DNA from: Campylobacter majalis
GTDB taxonomy: Bacteria; Campylobacterota; Campylobacteria; Campylobacterales; Campylobacteraceae
Direction of reading: 5' to 3'
DNA length: 64,000 nt
Assembly: GCF_905120465.1 (NCBI RefSeq)
Contig: NZ_CAJHOF010000003.1
Location: forward strand, 62,001-126,000
Position numbers and translations under genes: made by a program. This document shows positions 57,575 to 64,000 of the stretch, one piece after another. The notes under the pieces are model-generated. The model ran no database searches. It was not told where the DNA came from and saw nothing but the letters and a program-made list of their open reading frames with translations. Position 1 is the first letter of the stretch, and every line of letters starts with the position of its first letter.

Positions 57575-58357
57575 TTACTCCATAATCGCATACGCTAGAT
57601 GTTGATAAGCAACAGAGCCTGGTGATTTTATATCATAAAGTATCACTGGCTTACCAAAACTTGGACTTTCGGCTAGTTTTACATTTCTAGGTATGACAAC
57701 TAGTTCATCAACTGTATCCTTGCACATAAAAAGCTTTTGTTTAAAATGTTGCTTCAGATTTGAAACCGTATCTTTTGCGAGATTGTTTTGCGAACTAAAC
57801 ATTGTTGGCAAAAATCCCCTAATGTTTAGTTTTGGGTTTGTTTCTGACTTAACCAGCTTAATTGTATTTAACATCATCGCAAGACCCTCTAAAGCATAAA
57901 ATTCACACTGCACAGGGATAATCACGCTATCGCTTGCACTTAGTGCATTTATAGTCAGGCTCCCAAGTGCTGGCGGACTATCAATAATGATATAATCATA
58001 CTCATGCCTTATCTCTTCAAGCTTATTTTTAAGAACCAGTTTAAAATCCTTACTTCTATCATCAAACTCACGCTCTATTCCAACAAGGCCTATATTTGAA
58101 GGTGCTAAAAATAGCGTTGGAATTTGCGTTTTTAGTACTATGTCTGATAGTTTTTTTGAGCCGGTTAAAACATGGTAGATATTAAACTCATAATCTTTTC
58201 TGCTAAAACCAATGCCTGTTGTAGCATTTGCTTGTGGATCAATATCTATTAAAAGCACCTTTTTTTCAGCTACAGCCAAAGAAGCAGCGAGATTTACAGC
58301 TGTCGTAGTCTTACCTACTCCACCTTTTTGATTTGCTATTGTTATTACTTCACTCAT
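57575..58357 (-). CDS. parA: Chromosome-partitioning ATPase ParA (Soj)
   Basis: 260 residues. Deviant Walker A KGGVGKTTT at 10-18, Walker A' VLLIDIDPQANAT, Walker B-like YIIIDSPPALG. Partner of ParB in origin segregation. Its ATG overlaps birA by four bases and parB follows by two. Confidence 0.97.
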   Translation of the reverse strand: MSEVITIANQKGGVGKTTTAVNLAASLAVAEKKVLLIDIDPQANATTGIGFSRKDYEFNIYHVLTGSKKLSDIVLKTQIPTLFLAPSNIGLVGIEREFDDRSKDFKLVLKNKLEEIRHEYDYIIIDSPPALGSLTINALSASDSVIIPVQCEFYALEGLAMMLNTIKLVKSETNPKLNIRGFLPTMFSSQNNLAKDTVSNLKQHFKQKLFMCKDTVDELVVIPRNVKLAESPSFGKPVILYDIKSPGSVAYQHLAYAIME

Positions 58358-58989
58358 CTTAAAGAATACACCTTTTTGTTATTTATCATTATCGCTCCGT
58401 CATCACAAAGCGTAGCACAAGCTAGACTTATGCTATCATCACCAACATGTGTGATATAATTTTTAGACTTTTGAAATTCTATCTTAAACTTGCTAAAAAT
58501 TTGCTTCCATTTTGGTTTTTTTTCCAACTCTTCACAAAAAGCCCAAACCAAGCTATCTCGAGACACTTTTATATCTAAAACACCTGCTTTTTCAGGCTTT
58601 GAGTATAAATTTATACCTATACTGCCTATATATGCGTCATTTATTTTTGTGCTTATTGTGCCACCGATTTTTAGCTCGTTTATATAAAAATCATTTGGCC
58701 ATTTTACCCATACTTTTGAGCCATATTTTTTTAAAATTTCGGCCATTATCATGCTAAAATATATAGAAATCGATGCATCATTTAAATCATCTGGCAACAA
58801 AAATTTATCTATGCAAAACGACATAAATAAATTTCCATCTCCACCGCTCCACTCATTTCCCCTACTTCCAACACCGGCATTTTGAATATCAGCCACGATG
58901 CAATACGGAGACGTTATCGTCTTGTTTCGCAATGCCGAGACTAAATACAGATGTGTTGAGTCTATCTCATCTACAAACTCAACTCTCAA
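58354..58989 (-). CDS. birA: Biotin-protein ligase
   Basis: 211 residues from TTG 58989 (GGGGGAT upstream). It lacks the DNA-binding domain of E. coli BirA, so it is a ligase only: GVGSRGNEWSGGDGNLFMSF binds biotinyl-AMP, KVWVKWPNDFYINELKIGG carries the catalytic Lys. Biotinylates carboxylase carrier proteins. Overlaps the fmt end by 11 bases. Confidence 0.92.
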   Translation of the reverse strand: MRVEFVDEIDSTHLYLVSALRNKTITSPYCIVADIQNAGVGSRGNEWSGGDGNLFMSFCIDKFLLPDDLNDASISIYFSMIMAEILKKYGSKVWVKWPNDFYINELKIGGTISTKINDAYIGSIGINLYSKPEKAGVLDIKVSRDSLVWAFCEELEKKPKWKQIFSKFKIEFQKSKNYITHVGDDSISLACATLCDDGAIMINNKKVYSLR

Positions 58990-59881
58990 AAATATCCCCC
59001 ACTTTTAATCTCTTGCCATTTATGAAATCAGTAGCGCTTACAGACCTTTTGCCAGACTCTTGTAGTGTAAAAATTTCAATCGCACTATTTTTAGTTGCCA
59101 CAACAAAACTCTGCTTATTAATAGACAAAATTTCACCAACCTTTCCACTTAGATTACTTTTTTTAAGATTTAAAATTTTAAGTCCAGTTTTTGTAAATAT
59201 CCCAGGCCATGGCGTAAATGCAAGATATTTATTATAAAAATTTTCATCATCAAAACCAACCAAACCCATTTGCTTGGTTATTTTTTTGCAATGCGTGGCA
59301 CTTTCATCATCTTGTTTGATAGGCGTTATTTGATTAAAATTTCTCAATGTTGAGATAATAAGCTCTGCTGCCATAATAGCCAATTCATCAAAAAGCTCAC
59401 CGCTTGTCTTATCTAAACATGATGTTTTTGCTACTTCAAGAACATCTCCTGTATCAAGCCCAGCCTCCATTAACATAGTGCATACTCCAGTTTCGCTCTC
59501 GCCATCTAAAATAGCTGATTGAATAGGGCTAGCACCGCGGTATTTTGGCAAAATTGATGCGTGTAAATTTATACAAGGTGCTATATCAAGCACGGCTTGT
59601 GGAAGGATTTGCCCATATGCTGCAACTACGATAAAATCTGGATTAAGCGAACGTAAAAACTCATGAATGCTTTCGTCTTTTAAATTTTTTGGTTGCAAAA
59701 TTTTAATATCTGATTTTTTATCAAGCAAAAACTGTTTCACGCTTGGCGGAGTTAATATTTGTTTTCTACCAACTGGCTTATCTGGCTGAGTAAATACAGC
59801 TAAAACATTGATTTTTTCATTTAAAATTCTTTCTAAAATTACTCTAGCATAATCAGGTGTCCCCATGAAAACTATATTCAT
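58979..59881 (-). CDS. fmt: Methionyl-tRNA formyltransferase
   Basis: 300 residues. Formylates initiator Met-tRNA. Asn/His/Asp catalytic set in CINLHASILPKYRGASPIQ and GLDTGDV. C-terminal OB-like domain (FTPWPGIFTKTG, GKRLKVGD). First gene of the minus-strand block. AATGGAG precedes ATG. Confidence 0.96.
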   Translation of the reverse strand: MNIVFMGTPDYARVILERILNEKINVLAVFTQPDKPVGRKQILTPPSVKQFLLDKKSDIKILQPKNLKDESIHEFLRSLNPDFIVVAAYGQILPQAVLDIAPCINLHASILPKYRGASPIQSAILDGESETGVCTMLMEAGLDTGDVLEVAKTSCLDKTSGELFDELAIMAAELIISTLRNFNQITPIKQDDESATHCKKITKQMGLVGFDDENFYNKYLAFTPWPGIFTKTGLKILNLKKSNLSGKVGEILSINKQSFVVATKNSAIEIFTLQESGKRSVSATDFINGKRLKVGDIFES

Positions 59882-60025
59882 TTTTGCTCCATTTTAAATC
59901 AAATTTAAACACACTTAAAGATAAATATGCATTCGTATTTTATCCAACTCAACGTTAAAAAATAGTAACACGAATAATTTTAAATCCTACAAAGCAATTT
60001 TTAACTAAATTTAAACATTTTAGCC

Positions 60026-60031
60026 TATAAT
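60026..60031 (+). promoter_or_regulatory. Candidate -10 box for moaA
   Basis: TATAAT in TTTTAGCCTATAATCATT, 29 bases before the moaA ATG, with AAAGGA as ribosome site. It lies in a 178-base divergent spacer with fmt. Confidence 0.5.
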
Positions 60032-60059
60032 CATTATTAAAATTTTAAAGGATTTAGAT

Positions 60060-61028
60060 ATGCTTATTGATGGACATGGCAGAGTTGTGAATTATCTGCG
60101 TGTTTCAGTAACTCAAAGGTGTAATTTTAGATGTAGGTATTGTATGCCAAGCACTCCATTTAACTGGACGCCAAAGGAAAATTTGTTAAGTTTTGAAGAG
60201 TTGTTTTTGTTTATTAAGGTGTGCATAGATGAGGGAGTAAATAAAATACGCATAACAGGTGGTGAGCCACTTTTACGCAAAGACTTGCCTAAATTTATAA
60301 GTATGATACATGAGTATAAACCAGACATAGATTTAGCCATAACCACAAATGGATATATGCTAAAAAGTTACGCAAAAGCACTTAAAAACGCTGGTTTAAA
60401 GCGCATTAATATGTCTCTTGATACACTCAAAAATGATAAAGCAAGATTTATGGCTCAAAAAAGCGTTTTAAACGAGGTTTTAACAGGGTTTGAAGAGGCG
60501 TTAGAAGTTGGACTGAAAGTAAAATTAAATACAGTTGCATTAAAAGGTTTTAACGACGATGAGATTTTAAATTTGCTTGAATTTGCAAAATTTAGGGGTT
60601 GCCAAATAAGATTTATTGAATACATGGAAAACCAACATGCAAAAGACGAACTAAAAGGGCTAAAAAGCGATGAGATCTTAAATATAATAGCTCAAAAATA
60701 CAATTTTACCAAAGCCGAAAAACTGCCGTCTGCACCAGCGTCACTATACAAACTAGACGATGGATACACATTTGGCATAATAGATCCACACAAACATGAT
60801 TTTTGTAAAAGCTGCAACCGCATACGCTTAAGTGCTGAAGGATTTTTAATACCTTGCTTATATTTTGAAGATGCGATGAGCATTAAAAAAGCCGTCCAAA
60901 GTGGCGACATATTAGGAGCTAGTGAGATTTTAAGACAAGTACTTAAAAACAAACCTGAAAAAAACAAATGGGAAGCAGATGCAACAAACGTAACATCTGC
61001 TCGTGCATTTTACCAGACTGGCGGATGA
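60060..61028 (+). CDS. moaA: GTP 3',8-cyclase (molybdenum cofactor biosynthesis)
   Basis: 322 residues. Radical-SAM cluster at Cys21, Cys25, Cys28 ([13 protein letters not shown]), C-terminal second cluster at Cys249, Cys252 and Cys266. Converts GTP to cyclic dehydro-GTP, the first step to molybdopterin, used by PsrA and other enzymes. Stops within the queE start (ATGA). Confidence 0.95.
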   Translation: MLIDGHGRVVNYLRVSVTQRCNFRCRYCMPSTPFNWTPKENLLSFEELFLFIKVCIDEGVNKIRITGGEPLLRKDLPKFISMIHEYKPDIDLAITTNGYMLKSYAKALKNAGLKRINMSLDTLKNDKARFMAQKSVLNEVLTGFEEALEVGLKVKLNTVALKGFNDDEILNLLEFAKFRGCQIRFIEYMENQHAKDELKGLKSDEILNIIAQKYNFTKAEKLPSAPASLYKLDDGYTFGIIDPHKHDFCKSCNRIRLSAEGFLIPCLYFEDAMSIKKAVQSGDILGASEILRQVLKNKPEKNKWEADATNVTSARAFYQTGG

Positions 61029-61780
61029 GTTTGCTTAAGATTGTTGAGAGCTTTTTAAGCATTCAAGGAGAGGGAGAATTTGCTGGAAGGGTGGCATATT
61101 TTATTCGTCTTTTTGGATGCAATTTAAATTGTGCAGGTTTTAACACTAAAAAAATTTCACCCAAAACTGGCGAAATTTTAGTAGGATGTGACACAATAAG
61201 AGCGGTTGCAACCTCGCATTTTGACGCAGAAAGTTTTAATAGTGCTGATGAAATTTTAAACCAATTTAGCAAAAAATGTAAAAATTTAATACAAAAACCG
61301 CTCATTGTAATCACTGGCGGAGAGCCACTAATACATCATCAAAATGAAATTTTGATCAAACTGGTATCAAAGTTGCTTGATGCAAATTATGAAGTGCAGT
61401 TTGAAACAAACGCCACGATTGAGATTGATTTTGATAAATATAGCGTATATAAAGAGTGTCACTTTGCCATGGGAATAAAATTAGCAAATTCTGGCGTTAA
61501 ACAAAATAAGCGTATCAACCAAAATGCCATTATTGCAATAAGCAAAAACGCAAAATCGTGTTTTTATAAATTTGTTTTAAGCGGAGACGAACAAGAGATA
61601 GATGAAATTTTAAATATCTTAAAGATATATCAAAACAAAATTTGGTGTATGCCAATGGGCGAGAGCAAAACAAAACTAGAAAAAATCGCCCCAAAAGTCG
61701 CACAAATAGCCATAAAATATGGGCTAAACTATACAGATAGACTTCATATAAGACTATGGGATAAAAAAGAAGGTGTATGA
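61025..61780 (+). CDS. queE: 7-carboxy-7-deazaguanine synthase, long cysteine-spacing variant
   Basis: 251 residues from ATG 61025, overlapping moaA; the open frame runs further upstream but that part is moaA antiframe. Radical-SAM enzyme of queuosine synthesis: [20 protein letters not shown] opening, ITGGEPL and a C-terminal MPMGES. The cluster cysteines are Cys32, Cys36 and Cys55 (GCNLNC then VGCDT), spaced C-x3-C-x18-C rather than CxxxCxxC. It acts between QueD and QueC. Confidence 0.88.
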   Translation: MSLLKIVESFLSIQGEGEFAGRVAYFIRLFGCNLNCAGFNTKKISPKTGEILVGCDTIRAVATSHFDAESFNSADEILNQFSKKCKNLIQKPLIVITGGEPLIHHQNEILIKLVSKLLDANYEVQFETNATIEIDFDKYSVYKECHFAMGIKLANSGVKQNKRINQNAIIAISKNAKSCFYKFVLSGDEQEIDEILNILKIYQNKIWCMPMGESKTKLEKIAPKVAQIAIKYGLNYTDRLHIRLWDKKEGV

Positions 61781-62361
61781 TGATAATAAGAAAAATGTTT
61801 AAATTTGAAAATGCTCATATTGTGAGATTTTGCTCATCAAAACGATGCAGAACATCTATACATGGGCATAGCTATAAGGCCGAGATTTTACTTAGCTCAA
61901 ACTATCTGGACAACGCAGGGATGGTGTATGATTTTGGCTTAATGAAGCAAAACATAAAAACAATAATTGATAGCTTCGATCACGCCACAACTATATATTC
62001 AGGTGATAGCATAGAGTATCAAAATGATTTAAAGCGTCATTCACAACGCTGGATAAGTATACCACTAAACCCATCAGCAGAACAATTTTGTAGGATATTT
62101 TTTGTGATAATTGACAGGCTATTAAAAGCTACAATTATGCAAAATGGCGAACATGAAGTATCAGTGTATAGCGTAATCGTACATGAGACAGACACAGGCT
62201 ATGCTCAGTGCTTTTGCGATGATGCGTATAATGCCAAAATGGGCGAAATAAATCTGGATGATATTGTATTTTCTCCAGCCATAATTGATGAATGGGACGA
62301 TAAAGAGCTGTTTGAAAAAATCAAACTAAAAACACAAATCATAAATCCAAAGGATGTTTAA
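61777..62361 (+). CDS. queD: 6-carboxy-5,6,7,8-tetrahydropterin synthase
   Basis: 194 residues, tunnel-fold enzyme that makes CPH4 from dihydroneopterin triphosphate. Zinc histidines His14, His29, His31 (ENAHIVRF, SIHGHSY), catalytic region with Cys24, and VYDFGLMKQNIKTIID plus SVIVHETDTGYAQ later. Overlaps queE (ATGA) and the lipoprotein gene. Confidence 0.92.
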   Translation: MMIIRKMFKFENAHIVRFCSSKRCRTSIHGHSYKAEILLSSNYLDNAGMVYDFGLMKQNIKTIIDSFDHATTIYSGDSIEYQNDLKRHSQRWISIPLNPSAEQFCRIFFVIIDRLLKATIMQNGEHEVSVYSVIVHETDTGYAQCFCDDAYNAKMGEINLDDIVFSPAIIDEWDDKELFEKIKLKTQIINPKDV

Positions 62362-62543
62362 TGAAGCAAATTAAAATTTTACTTTTTAGTGTAGCTATGG
62401 CACTTATATTTGCTGGATGCGATGAAAAAATCGAAAAGCAACCAGAAATAATTCCAAGCGATATCCCAATAGCACAAAGCGAAAATAACACTACAATTGA
62501 TGAAAATTTCCCACCAGAACCAGTTATAGAAGGAGAACAATAA
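62361..62543 (+). CDS. Small acidic lipoprotein
   Basis: 60 residues. Signal peptide MKQIKILLFSVAMALIFAGC with lipobox ending at Cys20; the mature part is short, acidic and proline-rich (PEIIPSDIPIAQ, FPPEPVIEGEQ). Probably a membrane-anchored peptide of unknown role. Overlaps queD and the next gene by one base (TAATG). Confidence 0.75.
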   Translation: MKQIKILLFSVAMALIFAGCDEKIEKQPEIIPSDIPIAQSENNTTIDENFPPEPVIEGEQ

Positions 62544-62950
62544 TGCAACATTTAGCCGAACTTTTTGCCTACACATATCCTATACACAAAGGACTAATGC
62601 ACCTACTTTTAACACTTATAGTGATTTATTTATTGCTCACACAATTTGGCGTTAGCACTAAAAATTACGTGCTTAGGGTTCGCTATTTTTTACCACTTTA
62701 TCATGGAGCTTTAAGCATAATAATGTTTAGTGGTATTTTACTTTTAGCAGCACTTGGTTTTAACCTGACACTTAAAATTTCAGCCATGATTTTATCTGTA
62801 ATTTTACTCATCGCAATTTCTGTCATAGGCTTTAAAAAGCTAAAATTTTATGCACCAAAAAACGAACTTCATAAATTTAAAAGATTTGCACTTTTCCAAG
62901 GTCTAGCAGAGATATTGTTAATAGTTTTTGCTGGAACATTTAAGGGGTAA
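62543..62950 (+). CDS. Hypothetical four-helix membrane protein
   Basis: 135 residues, about four helices (18-36, 52-74, 80-100, 110-130). HKGLMHLLLTLIVIYLLL and LPLYHGALSIIMFSG supply conserved-looking histidines. No family recognised. Overlaps the lipoprotein gene by one base; rsmE begins one base after its stop with AAGGGG inside its end. Confidence 0.75.
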   Translation: MQHLAELFAYTYPIHKGLMHLLLTLIVIYLLLTQFGVSTKNYVLRVRYFLPLYHGALSIIMFSGILLLAALGFNLTLKISAMILSVILLIAISVIGFKKLKFYAPKNELHKFKRFALFQGLAEILLIVFAGTFKG

Positions 62951-62951
62951 A

Positions 62952-63605
62952 ATGAAATTTTTATACGATATAAAAGCTGGGCAAGAGCAGATTAAAATAG
63001 AAAATGAAAGCTTTAATCACCTAAAAGCAAGACGTGCAAAAATAGGCGACACAATAGAGCTAAGCAACCTAAATGATGGCAAAATTTACCTCTATGAAAT
63101 CACTGAATTTTCACGAAAATATGCCGAACTTAAGCTGGTTTTTGCTAGTTTAAATGAGCAAGTAAAATATGATTTTAGCATAGCTTGGGCTGTAATAGAT
63201 CCAAAAACCATAGAAAAAACCTTGCCTTTTTTAAACGAACTTGGAGTTGGTAAAATCATCTTTGTCTATACAAAATTTTCACAGCGAAATTTCAAGCTTG
63301 ACTTAGCTAAATTTGAGCGAATATGTGCGTTAAGTTGCGAACAATGCGGACGAGAGAGCATGATGAAGTTTGAAATTTATCAAAGTTTAGATGATTTTTT
63401 AAATATTTATAAAAACGTAGCTTTAATAAATTTTAGCAAAAATACTCTAGAAAACTACTCAAACGAACTACTTTTCATAGGTCCAGAAGGCGGTTTTAGT
63501 AGCGATGAAGTCAAGCAATTTACAAAATCATATGGACTAGGCACAAAAAATATATTAAGATCACAAACAGCAATCACAGCAACAACTGCCAAAATTTTAT
63601 GTTAG
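62952..63605 (+). CDS. rsmE: 16S rRNA m3U1498 methyltransferase
   Basis: 217 residues from ATG 62952 (AAGGGG upstream); an earlier frame start at 62928 lies in the preceding gene. PUA-like N-terminus (HLKARRAKIGDTIEL), SPOUT methyltransferase with IGPEGGFSSDEV knot and ILRSQTAITA. The stop is one base from the convergent Ppx-like gene. Confidence 0.92.
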   Translation: MKFLYDIKAGQEQIKIENESFNHLKARRAKIGDTIELSNLNDGKIYLYEITEFSRKYAELKLVFASLNEQVKYDFSIAWAVIDPKTIEKTLPFLNELGVGKIIFVYTKFSQRNFKLDLAKFERICALSCEQCGRESMMKFEIYQSLDDFLNIYKNVALINFSKNTLENYSNELLFIGPEGGFSSDEVKQFTKSYGLGTKNILRSQTAITATTAKILC

Positions 63606-64000
63606 TTATTCAAAGCTAATTATAAACCCATTTGGTTTAGTTAGCTTTTTTATCTCTTCTTTTGCCAAAATCAAAGATTTTATTCCAGAGATATGCAATA
63701 TATTATTTTCAAATTTAAAGCCAAATTTTACCCCATGCCTTACCACATCCAAAGCCTTGGCTAAATATAAAATAAAACTTAACCAACGCACGTCGCTACG
63801 CTTTGGCAAGAGAGATTTGTATCTGTCATATTCATATACAACTTTTTTACCATTTGTTGCGATTATAGCTAGTATGAGTGCCTTTTGTTCATGCGTAAAG
63901 CCATAATTTAGAGAGTTTTGCACAATAAAAGCTGAATTTATATGGTCGTTGTAAAACCCGATATCCCTGCCGATACAGCACAATTTCGCCGCCATATCCA
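63606..64000 (-). CDS. Ppx/GppA-family phosphatase, C-terminal part
   Basis: The frame continues beyond the window; the visible 130 or so residues are the HD-like C-terminal domain: AAKLCCIGRDIGFYNDHINSAF, YGFTHEQKALILAIIATN and a final KPNGFIISFE. Exopolyphosphatase/guanosine pentaphosphatase family. The N-terminal actin-like domain is outside the window, so symbol and activity are open. Confidence 0.75.
   Translation of the reverse strand, partial: DMAAKLCCIGRDIGFYNDHINSAFIVQNSLNYGFTHEQKALILAIIATNGKKVVYEYDRYKSLLPKRSDVRWLSFILYLAKALDVVRHGVKFGFKFENNILHISGIKSLILAKEEIKKLTKPNGFIISFE

Overview
The window is chromosomal DNA of an epsilonproteobacterium, almost certainly a Campylobacter. It is AT-rich, genes are packed with 1-17 base overlaps, -10 boxes are TATAAT-like without clear -35 boxes, and gene order repeatedly matches what I recall of C. 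jejuni: cinA-like/ileS/mini-membrane protein/gatA/guaB/xseB/nitrilase-like; rdgB/MFS efflux; DUF2325/hypothetical/fldA/selA/selB/DsbC-like; alaS/maf/pbpA; oxidoreductase/hemH; and fmt-birA-parA-parB-atp-tol-pal-cpoB-slyD-fabD-mtnN. The species is not assignable by eye; a psrABC locus with its own two-component system and a barnase/barstar pair argue against plain C. jejuni.

Layout. 1-9.4 kb: two tandem periplasmic rhodaneses, a CinA-like protein on the minus strand, then a tight plus-strand run ileS-mini ORF-gatA-guaB-metX-xseB-nitrilase-like. 9.4-15.1 kb is an accessory-flavoured stretch: a decayed WYL regulator, a phosphoethanolamine transferase interrupted at an 11-G homopolymer (a contingency gene read here as OFF), a GC-rich carboxynorspermidine dehydrogenase gene, a barnase-barstar ribonuclease/inhibitor pair, a nitroreductase and rdgB. 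15.2-20.2 kb: an MFS exporter with a YajR-like tail and the single-chain pyruvate:flavodoxin oxidoreductase. 20.25-21.84 kb is 1.6 kb without a convincing gene, carrying degenerate repeats of which another copy lies at 42.7 kb.

21.8-27.5 kb: DUF2325 protein, hypothetical protein, flavodoxin, selA, selB and a DsbC-like thiol-disulfide protein. 27.6-33.4 kb: the respiratory psrABC (polysulfide/thiosulfate reductase) operon followed on the same strand by a response regulator and a histidine kinase. 33.6-42.4 kb: a cupin, pbpA, maf, a membrane protein, alaS with a GC-mosaic coding sequence, an oxidoreductase, hemH and a coiled-coil hypothetical. 43.0-59.9 kb: a long minus-strand block running from fmt through chromosome partitioning, F1Fo-ATPase and the Tol-Pal envelope system to cpoB, then slyD, fabD, mtnN and a TtcA-like gene. 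60.0-63.6 kb: moaA, queE, queD, a small lipoprotein, a membrane protein and rsmE, facing the 3' part of a Ppx/GppA-like gene that leaves the window.

How the genes connect: por reduces flavodoxin encoded at 22.9 kb; selA/selB supply selenocysteine machinery although no selenoprotein is encoded here; psrABC moves electrons from menaquinol to sulfur compounds; fmt, alaS, ileS, gatA, rsmE and the ttcA-like gene serve translation; queE/queD make the queuosine precursor. The strongest hunt results are the poly-G switch in the phosphoethanolamine transferase, the secreted barnase with its barstar, the dispersed intergenic repeat, the structured psrB-psrC spacer, and several enzyme-family members that lack canonical catalytic or cluster residues. 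No tRNA, rRNA, CRISPR array, insertion sequence or prophage was seen.
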